A stretch of 23,070 nucleotides of DNA, taken from JAYSRU01 sp043720875. GTDB taxonomy: Bacteria > Bacteroidota > Bacteroidia > Flavobacteriales_D > Crocinitomicaceae. Under the pieces are notes generated by a model. It was given only the letters and a program-made list of their open reading frames with translations. It did no database searches and was not told the DNA's origin. The stretch spans positions 1 through 23,070 of the forward strand of contig JAYSRU010000259.1 of NCBI GenBank assembly GCA_043720875.1, read 5' to 3'. A program made the position numbers and the translations under genes. The stretch's first letter is position 1. Each line of letters starts with the position of its first letter. Positions 17,077-23,070 of this stretch are shown here, piece after piece.

Positions 17077-17595
17077 CTAGTTCGTTATTGGAATAGGCAT
17101 ACACGCTTGTAATTCGATTTTAATTAAATTACCAGCTTTGTCAAATGACGCTTCATATACGTTTTTATGTTTGTTAACTGTACCCTTGTAAGTTATTTCG
17201 TAATAAGTTTCCGACGAGCTAAGTGTTAACATCTCGCAATTAATTATTTTATATTCACTGGAGTGAGACTCAAGGTTGCGTTGTATCGTAAGTCGAATCG
17301 AATTTTCAATTGAAATGAATGAGATACTTTGTTCTAATTCTTGTAAAACCCCTTCTTTTGAAAATGTTAGGGCGTATACTATTTTATCGTTTTTAAATTC
17401 CGCTTCAATTGTGAAATCTGCTAAGTTCTGTATTTTGTAGTAGTGTAAATGGCGTGAATTTGGGTAATTAGATAGAATAAATTGTTGAATATTACTCGGC
17501 ACTTCTTTTTTTGAAAGACTTCGTTCTTCTTGCGCGCATATGGAGGAGACGCAATAGCAAAAATAAAAAAGAATAAATAAAAGGTATGTTCTCAT
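17077..17595 (-). CDS. Secreted PepSY-like protein, two tandem repeats
   Basis: A 172-residue protein with a signal peptide (MRTYLLFILFYFCYCVSSICA) and two PepSY-like units. The first covers about residues 33-90 (VPSNIQQFILSNYPNSRHLHYYK to FSKEGVLQELEQ); the second runs to FDKAGNLIKIE. It is probably periplasmic; a cysteine near the end of the signal (SSICA) could instead make it a lipoprotein, but the following residues favour cleavage. The ATG at 17595 is chosen for the signal peptide and because its distance from the upstream repeat, 38 bases, is exactly that of the response regulator gene. It is the first gene of an operon with the DUF2490 barrel. Sequence identity to the other PepSY-like protein is low, so this is not a recent duplication. 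Confidence 0.82.
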   Translation of the reverse strand: MRTYLLFILFYFCYCVSSICAQEERSLSKKEVPSNIQQFILSNYPNSRHLHYYKIQNLADFTIEAEFKNDKIVYALTFSKEGVLQELEQSISFISIENSIRLTIQRNLESHSSEYKIINCEMLTLSSSETYYEITYKGTVNKHKNVYEASFDKAGNLIKIELQACMPIPITN

Positions 17596-17599
17596 GATG

Positions 17600-17633
17600 C
17601 AAATGTATACTTGAATTTCAACTAAATTCTGAA
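17600..17633 (-). promoter_or_regulatory. Operator and -7 box of the PepSY-DUF2490 operon (site 3)
   Basis: Read on the minus strand, TTCAGAATT (17633-17625) begins the element. A weaker second half, GTTGAAATT (17622-17614), keeps the 11-bp period and matches the repeat at 5 of 9 positions. TACATTTG (17607-17600) is a perfect TAnnTTTG -7 box. The start codon lies 38 bases from the first base, identical to site 1. The second half could alternatively be read as part of an inverted repeat (GAATTT with AAATTC), so the repeat call is weaker here than at sites 1 and 2. Confidence 0.55.
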
Positions 17634-17647
17634 TGCAAACCAAGTAA

Positions 17648-18154
17648 CTACAACCTGAACGTCTTCAAGCGTTTTTTATCCGATTTTTTGCTGTAATTTT
17701 CGGTCAGAACGCTAATGTTCCCGTCCACTTCAAGTACCGCTAAACTAACGTTCTCAATAGAAGTAATCTCATGCTCTCTTAACATTTGGTCTAATTCAGA
17801 TTTTGTCATCATAGCCTGTTTCATGCCTTCAGAAAGAACAACACCGTCATGAATTAATATAATTTTTTCTCCTTGTATAAATTTACTAAACCCAGAGTAT
17901 TTCCTCAGTAATAGTTTGAATATGAAATTGGCTAAAAATAAACTAAATGCTGCGGATAAACCTCCCGCTAGGGTAGAGTTACTTCCAACCATAGCATTTT
18001 GAACACTGTTACTAATGAGTAAGATGAAAACAACATCAATTACAGACAATTGAGCCAACTCCTTTTTACCAAAAATGCGAATAGCTAAAATAATGAATAG
18101 ATAAACAGCAATAGATTTGGCGGAAATGTAAAGATACGGCAGAATTTCATTCAC
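17648..18154 (-). CDS. YetF-like DUF421 membrane protein
   Basis: A 168-residue protein of the YetF/DUF421 family. Three hydrophobic helices (about residues 9-26, 36-54 and 61-83) precede a small cytosolic domain containing the conserved IQGEKIILIHDGVV and the stretch MTKSELDQMLREHEI. The function is not established; some members in Bacillus affect spore properties. The start is GTG at 18154; no in-frame ATG gives a better N-terminus. It lies 66 bases downstream of the J-domain/KTSC gene and ends 14 bases before the site 3 element of the PepSY operon, so read-through into that operon is possible. Confidence 0.9.
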   Translation of the reverse strand: MNEILPYLYISAKSIAVYLFIILAIRIFGKKELAQLSVIDVVFILLISNSVQNAMVGSNSTLAGGLSAAFSLFLANFIFKLLLRKYSGFSKFIQGEKIILIHDGVVLSEGMKQAMMTKSELDQMLREHEITSIENVSLAVLEVDGNISVLTENYSKKSDKKRLKTFRL

Positions 18155-18220
18155 GGTATGCGATGTTTAAGTTGCGGTAAAAGACACTAAATCAATCGAA
18201 AAGTAGCTCTGAATGGTTTT

Positions 18221-18667
18221 TTACCCTTCGCTCGCTTTTTGTACGTTGCGGTAAGGGAAACTATTGAAAATACTACGTCTTGCAAAACGACCAGGTGAAG
18301 TGGCGTTAACCATTTTTACATAAGTGTTTTTTGGAACGTCGTAATATTCATAAACACTACGGTCTGTGAAAGAAACTTTTAAAACAGAATTTTGGTAATC
18401 GAAATCTTGCATAACAGCAGTCGTAGTAGTTTGAATGTAAACTTCTTTGAATTGCTCTTGAGTTTCAGGATCAATACTAACTAAAAAAGCATATGCTTCA
18501 ATAATTTCTTGACTCTTTAATTCAGCTTCTAACTTAGCGGCTTCATCATTTGCAAATTTATCAGGGTGATATTCTTTCATAAAACCACGGTAAATGGTTT
18601 TTAAATCACTTAATTGAGCACTTTTAGTAACGCCCATTGTTCTTCTGTAATCTCCTATTTTTTTCAT
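18221..18667 (-). CDS. J-domain / KTSC-domain fusion protein
   Basis: A 148-residue cytosolic protein with two recognisable parts. Residues 5-65 form a J-domain with the signature His34-Pro35-Asp36 needed to stimulate an Hsp70 ATPase. Residues 85-140 match the KTSC domain (VYEYYDVPKNTYVKMVNATS, then GRFARRSIFNSFPYR), a small beta-rich domain found on some lysyl-tRNA synthetases and phage or plasmid proteins, with no firm molecular role. The fusion suggests that KTSC directs a DnaK chaperone to a client or nucleic acid, which is inference. It starts 39 bases after metH2 with its own -7 box and a very short leader, so it is probably transcribed separately. Confidence 0.87.
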   Translation of the reverse strand: MKKIGDYRRTMGVTKSAQLSDLKTIYRGFMKEYHPDKFANDEAAKLEAELKSQEIIEAYAFLVSIDPETQEQFKEVYIQTTTTAVMQDFDYQNSVLKVSFTDRSVYEYYDVPKNTYVKMVNATSPGRFARRSIFNSFPYRNVQKASEG

Positions 18668-18674
18668 GCGGATG

Positions 18675-18682
18675 CAAAGGTA
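18675..18682 (-). promoter_or_regulatory. -7 element of the J-domain/KTSC gene
   Basis: Read on the minus strand, TACCTTTG matches TAnnTTTG exactly and is followed by CATCCGC and then the ATG at 18667. The 7-base distance from box to start codon implies a leaderless or nearly leaderless transcript, as in sites 1 and 3. A TTTG occurs 14 bases upstream, slightly too close for a standard -33 element. Confidence 0.55.
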
Positions 18683-18692
18683 GTGAATTTTG

Positions 18693-18718
18693 GTTACAAA
18701 TTAAATTTAATTTGTAAC
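18693..18718. repeat. 26-bp perfect palindrome across the end of metH2
   Basis: The arm GTTACAAATTAAA (18693-18705) is followed without a spacer by its exact reverse complement (18706-18718). The right half encodes the last codons of metH2, including the stop at 18707-18709. No T-run follows on the minus strand, so it is a poor intrinsic terminator. It lies just upstream of the J-domain/KTSC promoter and could serve as an operator or a 3' mRNA stabiliser. Confidence 0.7.
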
Positions 18719-21376
18719 ACTTCCCAACCATCTTTCCATGATGCTCGTATCAATTCCTTTTCTTTTGGCAATATCTGTTACCTGTTCCATGGTTATTTTC
18801 CCTAAGCCGAAATACTTGGCATCTTCGTTTGCAAAATACCAGCCGCTTACTGCTGCTGTTGGCAACATTGCTAAACTTTCGGTCAAACTTACACCCGTTA
18901 TTTCAGTTGCGTTTAATATTTTAAACAAGGTTTCTTTTTCGGTATGATCTGGACAGGCAGGATATCCTGGTGCAGGACGAATTCCACGGTATTCTTCCTT
19001 GATTAAATTTTCATTTGCTAAACTTTCATTCGCAGCATATCCCCAAAGCTCTTTACGCACATGTTCGTGCATATACTCCGCTAATGCTTCGGCTAATCTA
19101 TCCGCTAAGGCTTTAATGAGTATCGAGTTGTATTCGTCGTGATCTGCTTCAAATTCTGCGATTTTAATATCAATTCCATGTCCTGTTGTTACCACAAATC
19201 CACCGATATAATCTTCGCGTCCAGATTCTTTTGGAGCGATAAAGTCGCTTAAGGCAATATTAGCTTGTCCTTTTACTTTATCTGTTTGTTGACGTAAACT
19301 TCTACTAATGGCAATTGTTTTTCCATTTTCATAAATTTCGATATCGTCCTCGTTAATTGTATTTGCTTTAAAAATTCCTACAACAGCTTTTGCTTGCAAC
19401 CATTTTTCACTAACTATCTGCTTTAACATTTTTGTTGCGTCGGCAAATAAGTTGGTGGCTTCAGCGCCTACAACTTCATCGGTTAAAATATTTGGATACC
19501 TGCCGTGTAACTCCCAAGTTTGGAAAAATGGAGTCCAATCAATGTAAGGAATAAGTAACGCTAAATCAAAGTCTTCAAATTTTGTAATACCCAGTTTCTT
19601 TGGTGTACAAATATTACTGGTTTCCCAGTCGATGTTAAATTTGTTTGCTCTGGCATCTGCGAGTGAAACCAAACGTTTTGCAGCTCTGCTTTTTTCATGA
19701 TGTTCGCGAATTCGTGTATATTCAGCTTTAAGTTCAGAAACAAAATTTTCTTTTTTGCGACCTAATAATGACTCAACTACGGTAACAGATCGAGAGGCGT
19801 CTAAAACATGAATAGTTTGAGCATTCGTATAATGTTGTTCTATTTTTACTGCTGTATGAACGCGAGACGTTGTTGCTCCGCCAATCAACAGTGGTATGGA
19901 CAAGTTTGCCTTTTGTAATTCTTTAGCAACGGTAACCATTTCGTCCAACGAGGGTGTAATGAGTCCACTTAAGCCGATTGCATCCACATTATGTTCTATT
20001 GCTGCCGCAATAATCTTTTCAGTAGCAACCATTACACCTAAGTCAATGATTTCATAGTTATTACAGCCGAGTACAACACCAACAATGTTTTTACCGATGT
20101 CGTGAACGTCACCTCTCACGGTGGCCATTAATATTTTTCCAGCGGCTTCGATTTTCCCTCCTTTTTCTTCTTCAATAAAGGGTAATAAATAGGCAACGGC
20201 TTTTTTCATTACCCGAGCAGATTTAACCACTTGCGGTAAAAACATTTTTCCGGATCCAAATAAATCACCCACGGTGTTCATTCCATCCATTAATGGGCCT
20301 TCAATTACTTCAATCGGTCTACTAAATTGTTGACGACACAATTCAACATCTTCGTCTATAAATTCAACAATACCTTTCACCAAAGCATAGCTTAACCTTG
20401 CGTTTACATCTTGTTCCCTCCAGCTCAAATCAACTTCCCGCTTTTTCCCATCTCCTCGCACATTTTCAGCAAGTTCAAGCAAGCGTTCAGTAGCATCTTC
20501 TCGTCGGTTCAATAATACGTCCTCCACATATTCTAACAACGTTTTATCAATTTGATCATACACTTCAAGCATGCTCGGATTTACAATTCCCATTGTCATG
20601 CCATGTTTAATTCCGTGGTAAAGAAATGCAGAATGCATCGCTTCTCTAACTTTGTCATTTCCTCTAAAAGAAAAGGAAACGTTTGAAACTCCTCCGCTTA
20701 CACCGGCGCCAGGAAGATTTTCCTTGATCCATTTGGTTGCGTTAAAAAAGTCGACTGCGTTATTATTATGCTCTGTCATCCCAGTCGCAACAGGGAAAAT
20801 ATTAGGATCGAAAATAATATCTTGTGGCGCAAATTGTATTTTGTTAACTAACAAGTCATAAGATCGTTTACAGATTTGAATGCGACGTTCATAGCTATCC
20901 GCTTGTCCATTTTCGTCAAAAGCCATTACCACCACAGCTGCCCCATAGCGTTTGATTAAGCGCGCTTGCTTTAAAAAATTCTCTTCACCTTCTTTGAGTG
21001 AAATTGAATTCACCACTCCTTTTCCTTGCACGCATTTTAGGCCTGCTTCAATGATTTCCCACTTTGAACTATCTATCATTACGGGTACTCGAGCAATGTC
21101 TGGTTCCGATGCAATAAGGTTCAGGAATTTAACCATGGCAGCTTTGCCGTCAATCATTCCTTCGTCCATGTTAATGTCAATGATCTGGGCACCACCCTCA
21201 ACTTGTTCGCGGGCTACAGCTAAAGCATCTTCATAAAGATCATCTTTAATCAAACGTAAAAACATACGTGACCCAGTTACATTAGTTCGCTCACCAACGT
21301 TGATGAAGTTAGTTTCTGGAGAAATCGTTAACGTTTCTAATCCGCTTAATTTTAATGGGGGAAGTTGTTGTGTCAT
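18707..21376 (-). CDS. metH: Methionine synthase, folate/cobalamin/reactivation part (MetH2)
   Basis: An 889-residue protein holding three of the four modules of cobalamin-dependent methionine synthase. The methyltetrahydrofolate (pterin) domain covers about residues 15-290 (FINVGERTNVTGSRMF, AQIIDINMDEGMID). The cobalamin cap and Rossmann domains follow, with Asp423-x-His425 in GDVHDIGKNIVG, where His425 is the lower axial cobalt ligand. The SAM-dependent reactivation domain runs from about residue 590 to the end, with the AdoMet-site motif RPAPGYPACPDH near 800. The homocysteine module is encoded separately by metH1 upstream; the two must work together to transfer methyl from folate to homocysteine. 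The gene starts 8 bases after the GNAT gene, so all three form one operon. Confidence 0.95.
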   Translation of the reverse strand: MTQQLPPLKLSGLETLTISPETNFINVGERTNVTGSRMFLRLIKDDLYEDALAVAREQVEGGAQIIDINMDEGMIDGKAAMVKFLNLIASEPDIARVPVMIDSSKWEIIEAGLKCVQGKGVVNSISLKEGEENFLKQARLIKRYGAAVVVMAFDENGQADSYERRIQICKRSYDLLVNKIQFAPQDIIFDPNIFPVATGMTEHNNNAVDFFNATKWIKENLPGAGVSGGVSNVSFSFRGNDKVREAMHSAFLYHGIKHGMTMGIVNPSMLEVYDQIDKTLLEYVEDVLLNRREDATERLLELAENVRGDGKKREVDLSWREQDVNARLSYALVKGIVEFIDEDVELCRQQFSRPIEVIEGPLMDGMNTVGDLFGSGKMFLPQVVKSARVMKKAVAYLLPFIEEEKGGKIEAAGKILMATVRGDVHDIGKNIVGVVLGCNNYEIIDLGVMVATEKIIAAAIEHNVDAIGLSGLITPSLDEMVTVAKELQKANLSIPLLIGGATTSRVHTAVKIEQHYTNAQTIHVLDASRSVTVVESLLGRKKENFVSELKAEYTRIREHHEKSRAAKRLVSLADARANKFNIDWETSNICTPKKLGITKFEDFDLALLIPYIDWTPFFQTWELHGRYPNILTDEVVGAEATNLFADATKMLKQIVSEKWLQAKAVVGIFKANTINEDDIEIYENGKTIAISRSLRQQTDKVKGQANIALSDFIAPKESGREDYIGGFVVTTGHGIDIKIAEFEADHDEYNSILIKALADRLAEALAEYMHEHVRKELWGYAANESLANENLIKEEYRGIRPAPGYPACPDHTEKETLFKILNATEITGVSLTESLAMLPTAAVSGWYFANEDAKYFGLGKITMEQVTDIAKRKGIDTSIMERWLGSVTN

Positions 21377-21384
21377 TGTTTTGA

Positions 21385-22008
21385 TTAATTCTTAATGTTT
21401 TTTGATTCACATTTTGAGCGCAAATCATGTTTTATTCGGGTAGTCCATTCGTCTTTTAGAATGCTTAATACAGCGCTGTTTCTTCTGGTTCCACTTGCGT
21501 CACCGATTGCAACATCACTACGTAGCGTTCCTTCAAGCGTGGCGCCAATACTTTTCATCGCATTCAGGCTTGGTGTGTTATTCGCATCTGCTCTAAATTC
21601 AACTCGTTCACTTTTCAATGTTTCGAAAGCAAAATCCAGTAGCAAGAATTTACAGTTTTTATTCAAAAGGCTTCCTCTAAATTCTGAGCCAATCCAAGTA
21701 AAGCCAATGGTTAAAGCACTATGTTCTGGTTGGATGTTATAGAATCTGGTCGAACCAGCAAATTTGTTTTTTACTTTATCAAAAATGATAAAGGCATATT
21801 CTTTCCCTAAAGCTCTTTGTTGAATAGTGTAAGTAATATAATCGATCATTCCACTTTCACCTTTTGGAGCCTTAAGCGAATATTTCCATGTATCCGGTTC
21901 ATTTAATGCAAATGGCACTAAGTGAACTGCATCAGATTGAACTAATGGTCTTAAGCTTACAAATTCATTTTCTAGAACGAACTCAGAATTAGTATCAAAG
22001 TTGAACAT
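21385..22008 (-). CDS. GNAT-family N-acetyltransferase between the two metH genes
   Basis: A 207-residue GNAT acetyltransferase related to the RimJ/RimL group. Recognisable parts are the N-terminal VSLRPLVQSDAVHLVPFA, the acetyl-CoA loop region FRGSLLNKNCKFLLLDFAFE and the motif B stretch VEFRADANNTPSLNAMKSIG followed by ATLEGTLRSD. The glycines of the usual GxG loop are partly replaced (RGSLLN), as in several related subfamilies. The ATG at 22008 overlaps the last 14 bases of metH1; a longer frame without a better start is rejected. The end lies 8 bases before metH2. Translational coupling to metH1 is therefore likely. The substrate is unknown; a link to methionine metabolism is suggested by position only. 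Confidence 0.88.
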   Translation of the reverse strand: MFNFDTNSEFVLENEFVSLRPLVQSDAVHLVPFALNEPDTWKYSLKAPKGESGMIDYITYTIQQRALGKEYAFIIFDKVKNKFAGSTRFYNIQPEHSALTIGFTWIGSEFRGSLLNKNCKFLLLDFAFETLKSERVEFRADANNTPSLNAMKSIGATLEGTLRSDVAIGDASGTRRNSAVLSILKDEWTTRIKHDLRSKCESKNIKN

Positions 22009-23017
22009 CAGAAGCTTCAGTTTTAGTTCGAGGTGAATATTTTTTTGCCAAATCAGCAATTGCTTTAATGTGATCTGGCGTTGTTCCGCAACAACCTCCA
22101 ATTATATTTATTAAGCCTTCGTCAAGAAAGTCTTTTATTTGAGAGGCCATCATTGCAGGTGTTTCATCATATTTCCCAAATTCATTCGGCAATCCAGCGT
22201 TGGGATGAGCGCTTACACCAAAAGGACATTGTTTGTCTAGTATTTGAAGGTAAGGGCGCATCATGCTTGCACCTAAAGCGCAATTCAAGCCAACAGATAG
22301 TAAATTATGGTTCGCGATTGAAGTTAAAAATGCATCGGTAGTTTGTCCGGTTAATGTTCTACCACTTTGATCCGTAATAGTTCCTGAAACCATGATAGGG
22401 GTGTCAAGATTTCGCGTAGTTAATACTTCGTCAATTGCAAACAATGCGGCTTTAGCATTCAAAGTGTCAAATACAGTTTCTACGAGAAGAATATCCACTC
22501 CGCCGTCAAGCAATGCGTTCACTTGTTCGGTATAAGCGGTTACTAATTCGTCAAACGTTGTGGCTCTGTATCCTGGATCATTCACATCTGGCGAGATAGA
22601 GCAAGTTCTGTTGGTTGGACCAATACTACCAGCAACAAAACGAGGCTTATCGGGTTCTCTTTCCGTAAACTCATCAGCAACTTCTCGGGCAATTTTTGCA
22701 CTTTGATAATTGATGTCGTATACGGCATTTTCTAAATGATAATCTGCCTGAGCAATGGTTGTTCCTGAAAATGTATTCGTTTCAGCAATATCCGCCCCAG
22801 CTGCAAAATATTGACGATGTATGTCCTTAATGATTTCTGGGCGCGTCAAAGAAAGGAGGTCGTTATTCCCTTTTAATGGAGAACCATGATTTTCAAACCA
22901 ACCTTTACGGAAATCTTCCTCTTCCAATTTATGACGTTGAATCATAGTACCCATGGCACCGTCCAAAATCAAAATTCTATTTTTTAATATTTCTTTTATT
23001 TCTAAATTTTTAGTCAC
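21995..23017 (-). CDS. metH: Homocysteine S-methyltransferase part of methionine synthase (MetH1)
   Basis: A 340-residue homocysteine-binding module of cobalamin-dependent methionine synthase, folded as a (beta/alpha)8 barrel. The zinc ligands that activate the homocysteine thiol are visible: Cys246 in GLNCALGA and Cys309-Cys310 in GGCCGTTPDH. Other conserved stretches are LILDGAMGTMIQ near the N-terminus and ETNTFSGT. The start is GTG at 23017; an ATG a few bases upstream is in another frame and runs into a stop at once. The last 14 bases overlap the GNAT gene. It supplies the module missing from MetH2. Separate metH1 and metH2 genes are known in this phylum, so the split itself is not a mutation. 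Confidence 0.94.
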   Translation of the reverse strand: MTKNLEIKEILKNRILILDGAMGTMIQRHKLEEEDFRKGWFENHGSPLKGNNDLLSLTRPEIIKDIHRQYFAAGADIAETNTFSGTTIAQADYHLENAVYDINYQSAKIAREVADEFTEREPDKPRFVAGSIGPTNRTCSISPDVNDPGYRATTFDELVTAYTEQVNALLDGGVDILLVETVFDTLNAKAALFAIDEVLTTRNLDTPIMVSGTITDQSGRTLTGQTTDAFLTSIANHNLLSVGLNCALGASMMRPYLQILDKQCPFGVSAHPNAGLPNEFGKYDETPAMMASQIKDFLDEGLINIIGGCCGTTPDHIKAIADLAKKYSPRTKTEASDVQL

Positions 23018-23070
23018 AACATTTTTTTTTGTAGAAAAGGGAGTGTCAAGAAAACGAAAATAGAATCAAT
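23018..23070 (-). other. Leader region upstream of metH1 (partial)
   Basis: Only 53 bases upstream of metH1 are visible. On the minus strand they contain TTGACA about 25 bases from the start codon and an A-run, but no TAnnTTTG box. I see no recognisable SAM or cobalamin riboswitch core, though one could lie beyond the window edge. Confidence 0.3.

Noticed and set aside
17075..17104. Extended N-terminus for the DUF2490 protein
   Set aside because: It would overlap the upstream PepSY-like gene and bury the signal peptide that begins at the ATG at 17074.
21395..21742. A 115-residue plus-strand open frame within the GNAT gene
   Set aside because: It is antisense to a clear acetyltransferase domain, with low-complexity Ser/Leu-rich composition typical of shadow frames.
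22009..22101. Extended N-terminus for the GNAT protein reaching further into metH1
   Set aside because: The extra 31 residues match no GNAT sequence and overlap the zinc-site coding region of metH1; the ATG at 22008 gives a standard domain start.
18707..23017. Methionine synthase broken by an inserted gene or frameshift
   Set aside because: Each part ends and starts cleanly at domain borders, all metal and cofactor ligands are present, and separate metH1/metH2 genes are normal in this phylum.
23018..23070. SAM or cobalamin riboswitch upstream of metH1
   Set aside because: Only 53 bases are visible and no conserved core of either class is recognisable; a longer leader beyond the window cannot be assessed.

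Overview
The window is about 23 kb of low-GC chromosome that I read as a member of Bacteroidota, most likely Flavobacteriales. Three things point there: the actBCDEF-coxBA gene order of the alternative complex III / aa3 oxidase system, the TAnnTTTG promoter elements typical of the phylum, and the methionine synthase split into two proteins. The family-level placement is inference. Coding density is very high. The longest gap between genes is about 87 bases (after coxA), so no stretch of more than 300 bases lacks a gene.

Plus strand, 1-8988: a respiratory operon. The 3' part of actB (cut by the window edge) is followed by actC, actD, actE, actF, coxB and coxA, ending in a strong terminator. 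Alternative complex III oxidises menaquinol, and electrons pass through the lipid-anchored monohaem ActE towards the CuA site of CoxB and the haem a / a3-CuB centres of CoxA. Plus strand, 9024-11002: ruvB and queG, two housekeeping genes. Plus strand, 11060-13794: an MBOAT O-acyltransferase and an AlgJ/AlgX-like SGNH partner, a membrane-plus-periplasm O-acetylation pair with no polymer synthesis genes nearby.

13795-17647: the most interesting region. An OmpR-type response regulator and its histidine kinase are followed by a small secreted PepSY-like protein. Across a bidirectional terminator lies a convergent two-gene operon for another PepSY-like protein and a DUF2490 outer-membrane barrel. 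All three transcription starts carry the same composite element: a TTCAnAATT direct repeat with an 11-bp period and a Bacteroidota -7 box. In two of them the distance from repeat to start codon is identical to the base, with the start codon at the predicted transcription start. I propose that this is one self-contained, autoregulated envelope-sensing regulon.

Minus strand, 23017-17648: metH1 (homocysteine domain), a GNAT acetyltransferase and metH2 (folate, cobalamin and SAM domains) form one tight operon in which the acetyltransferase sits between the two halves of methionine synthase. It is followed by a J-domain/KTSC fusion protein and a YetF-like (DUF421) membrane protein. A 26-bp perfect palindrome overlaps the end of metH2. 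I found no tRNA, rRNA, CRISPR array, insertion sequence or phage gene.
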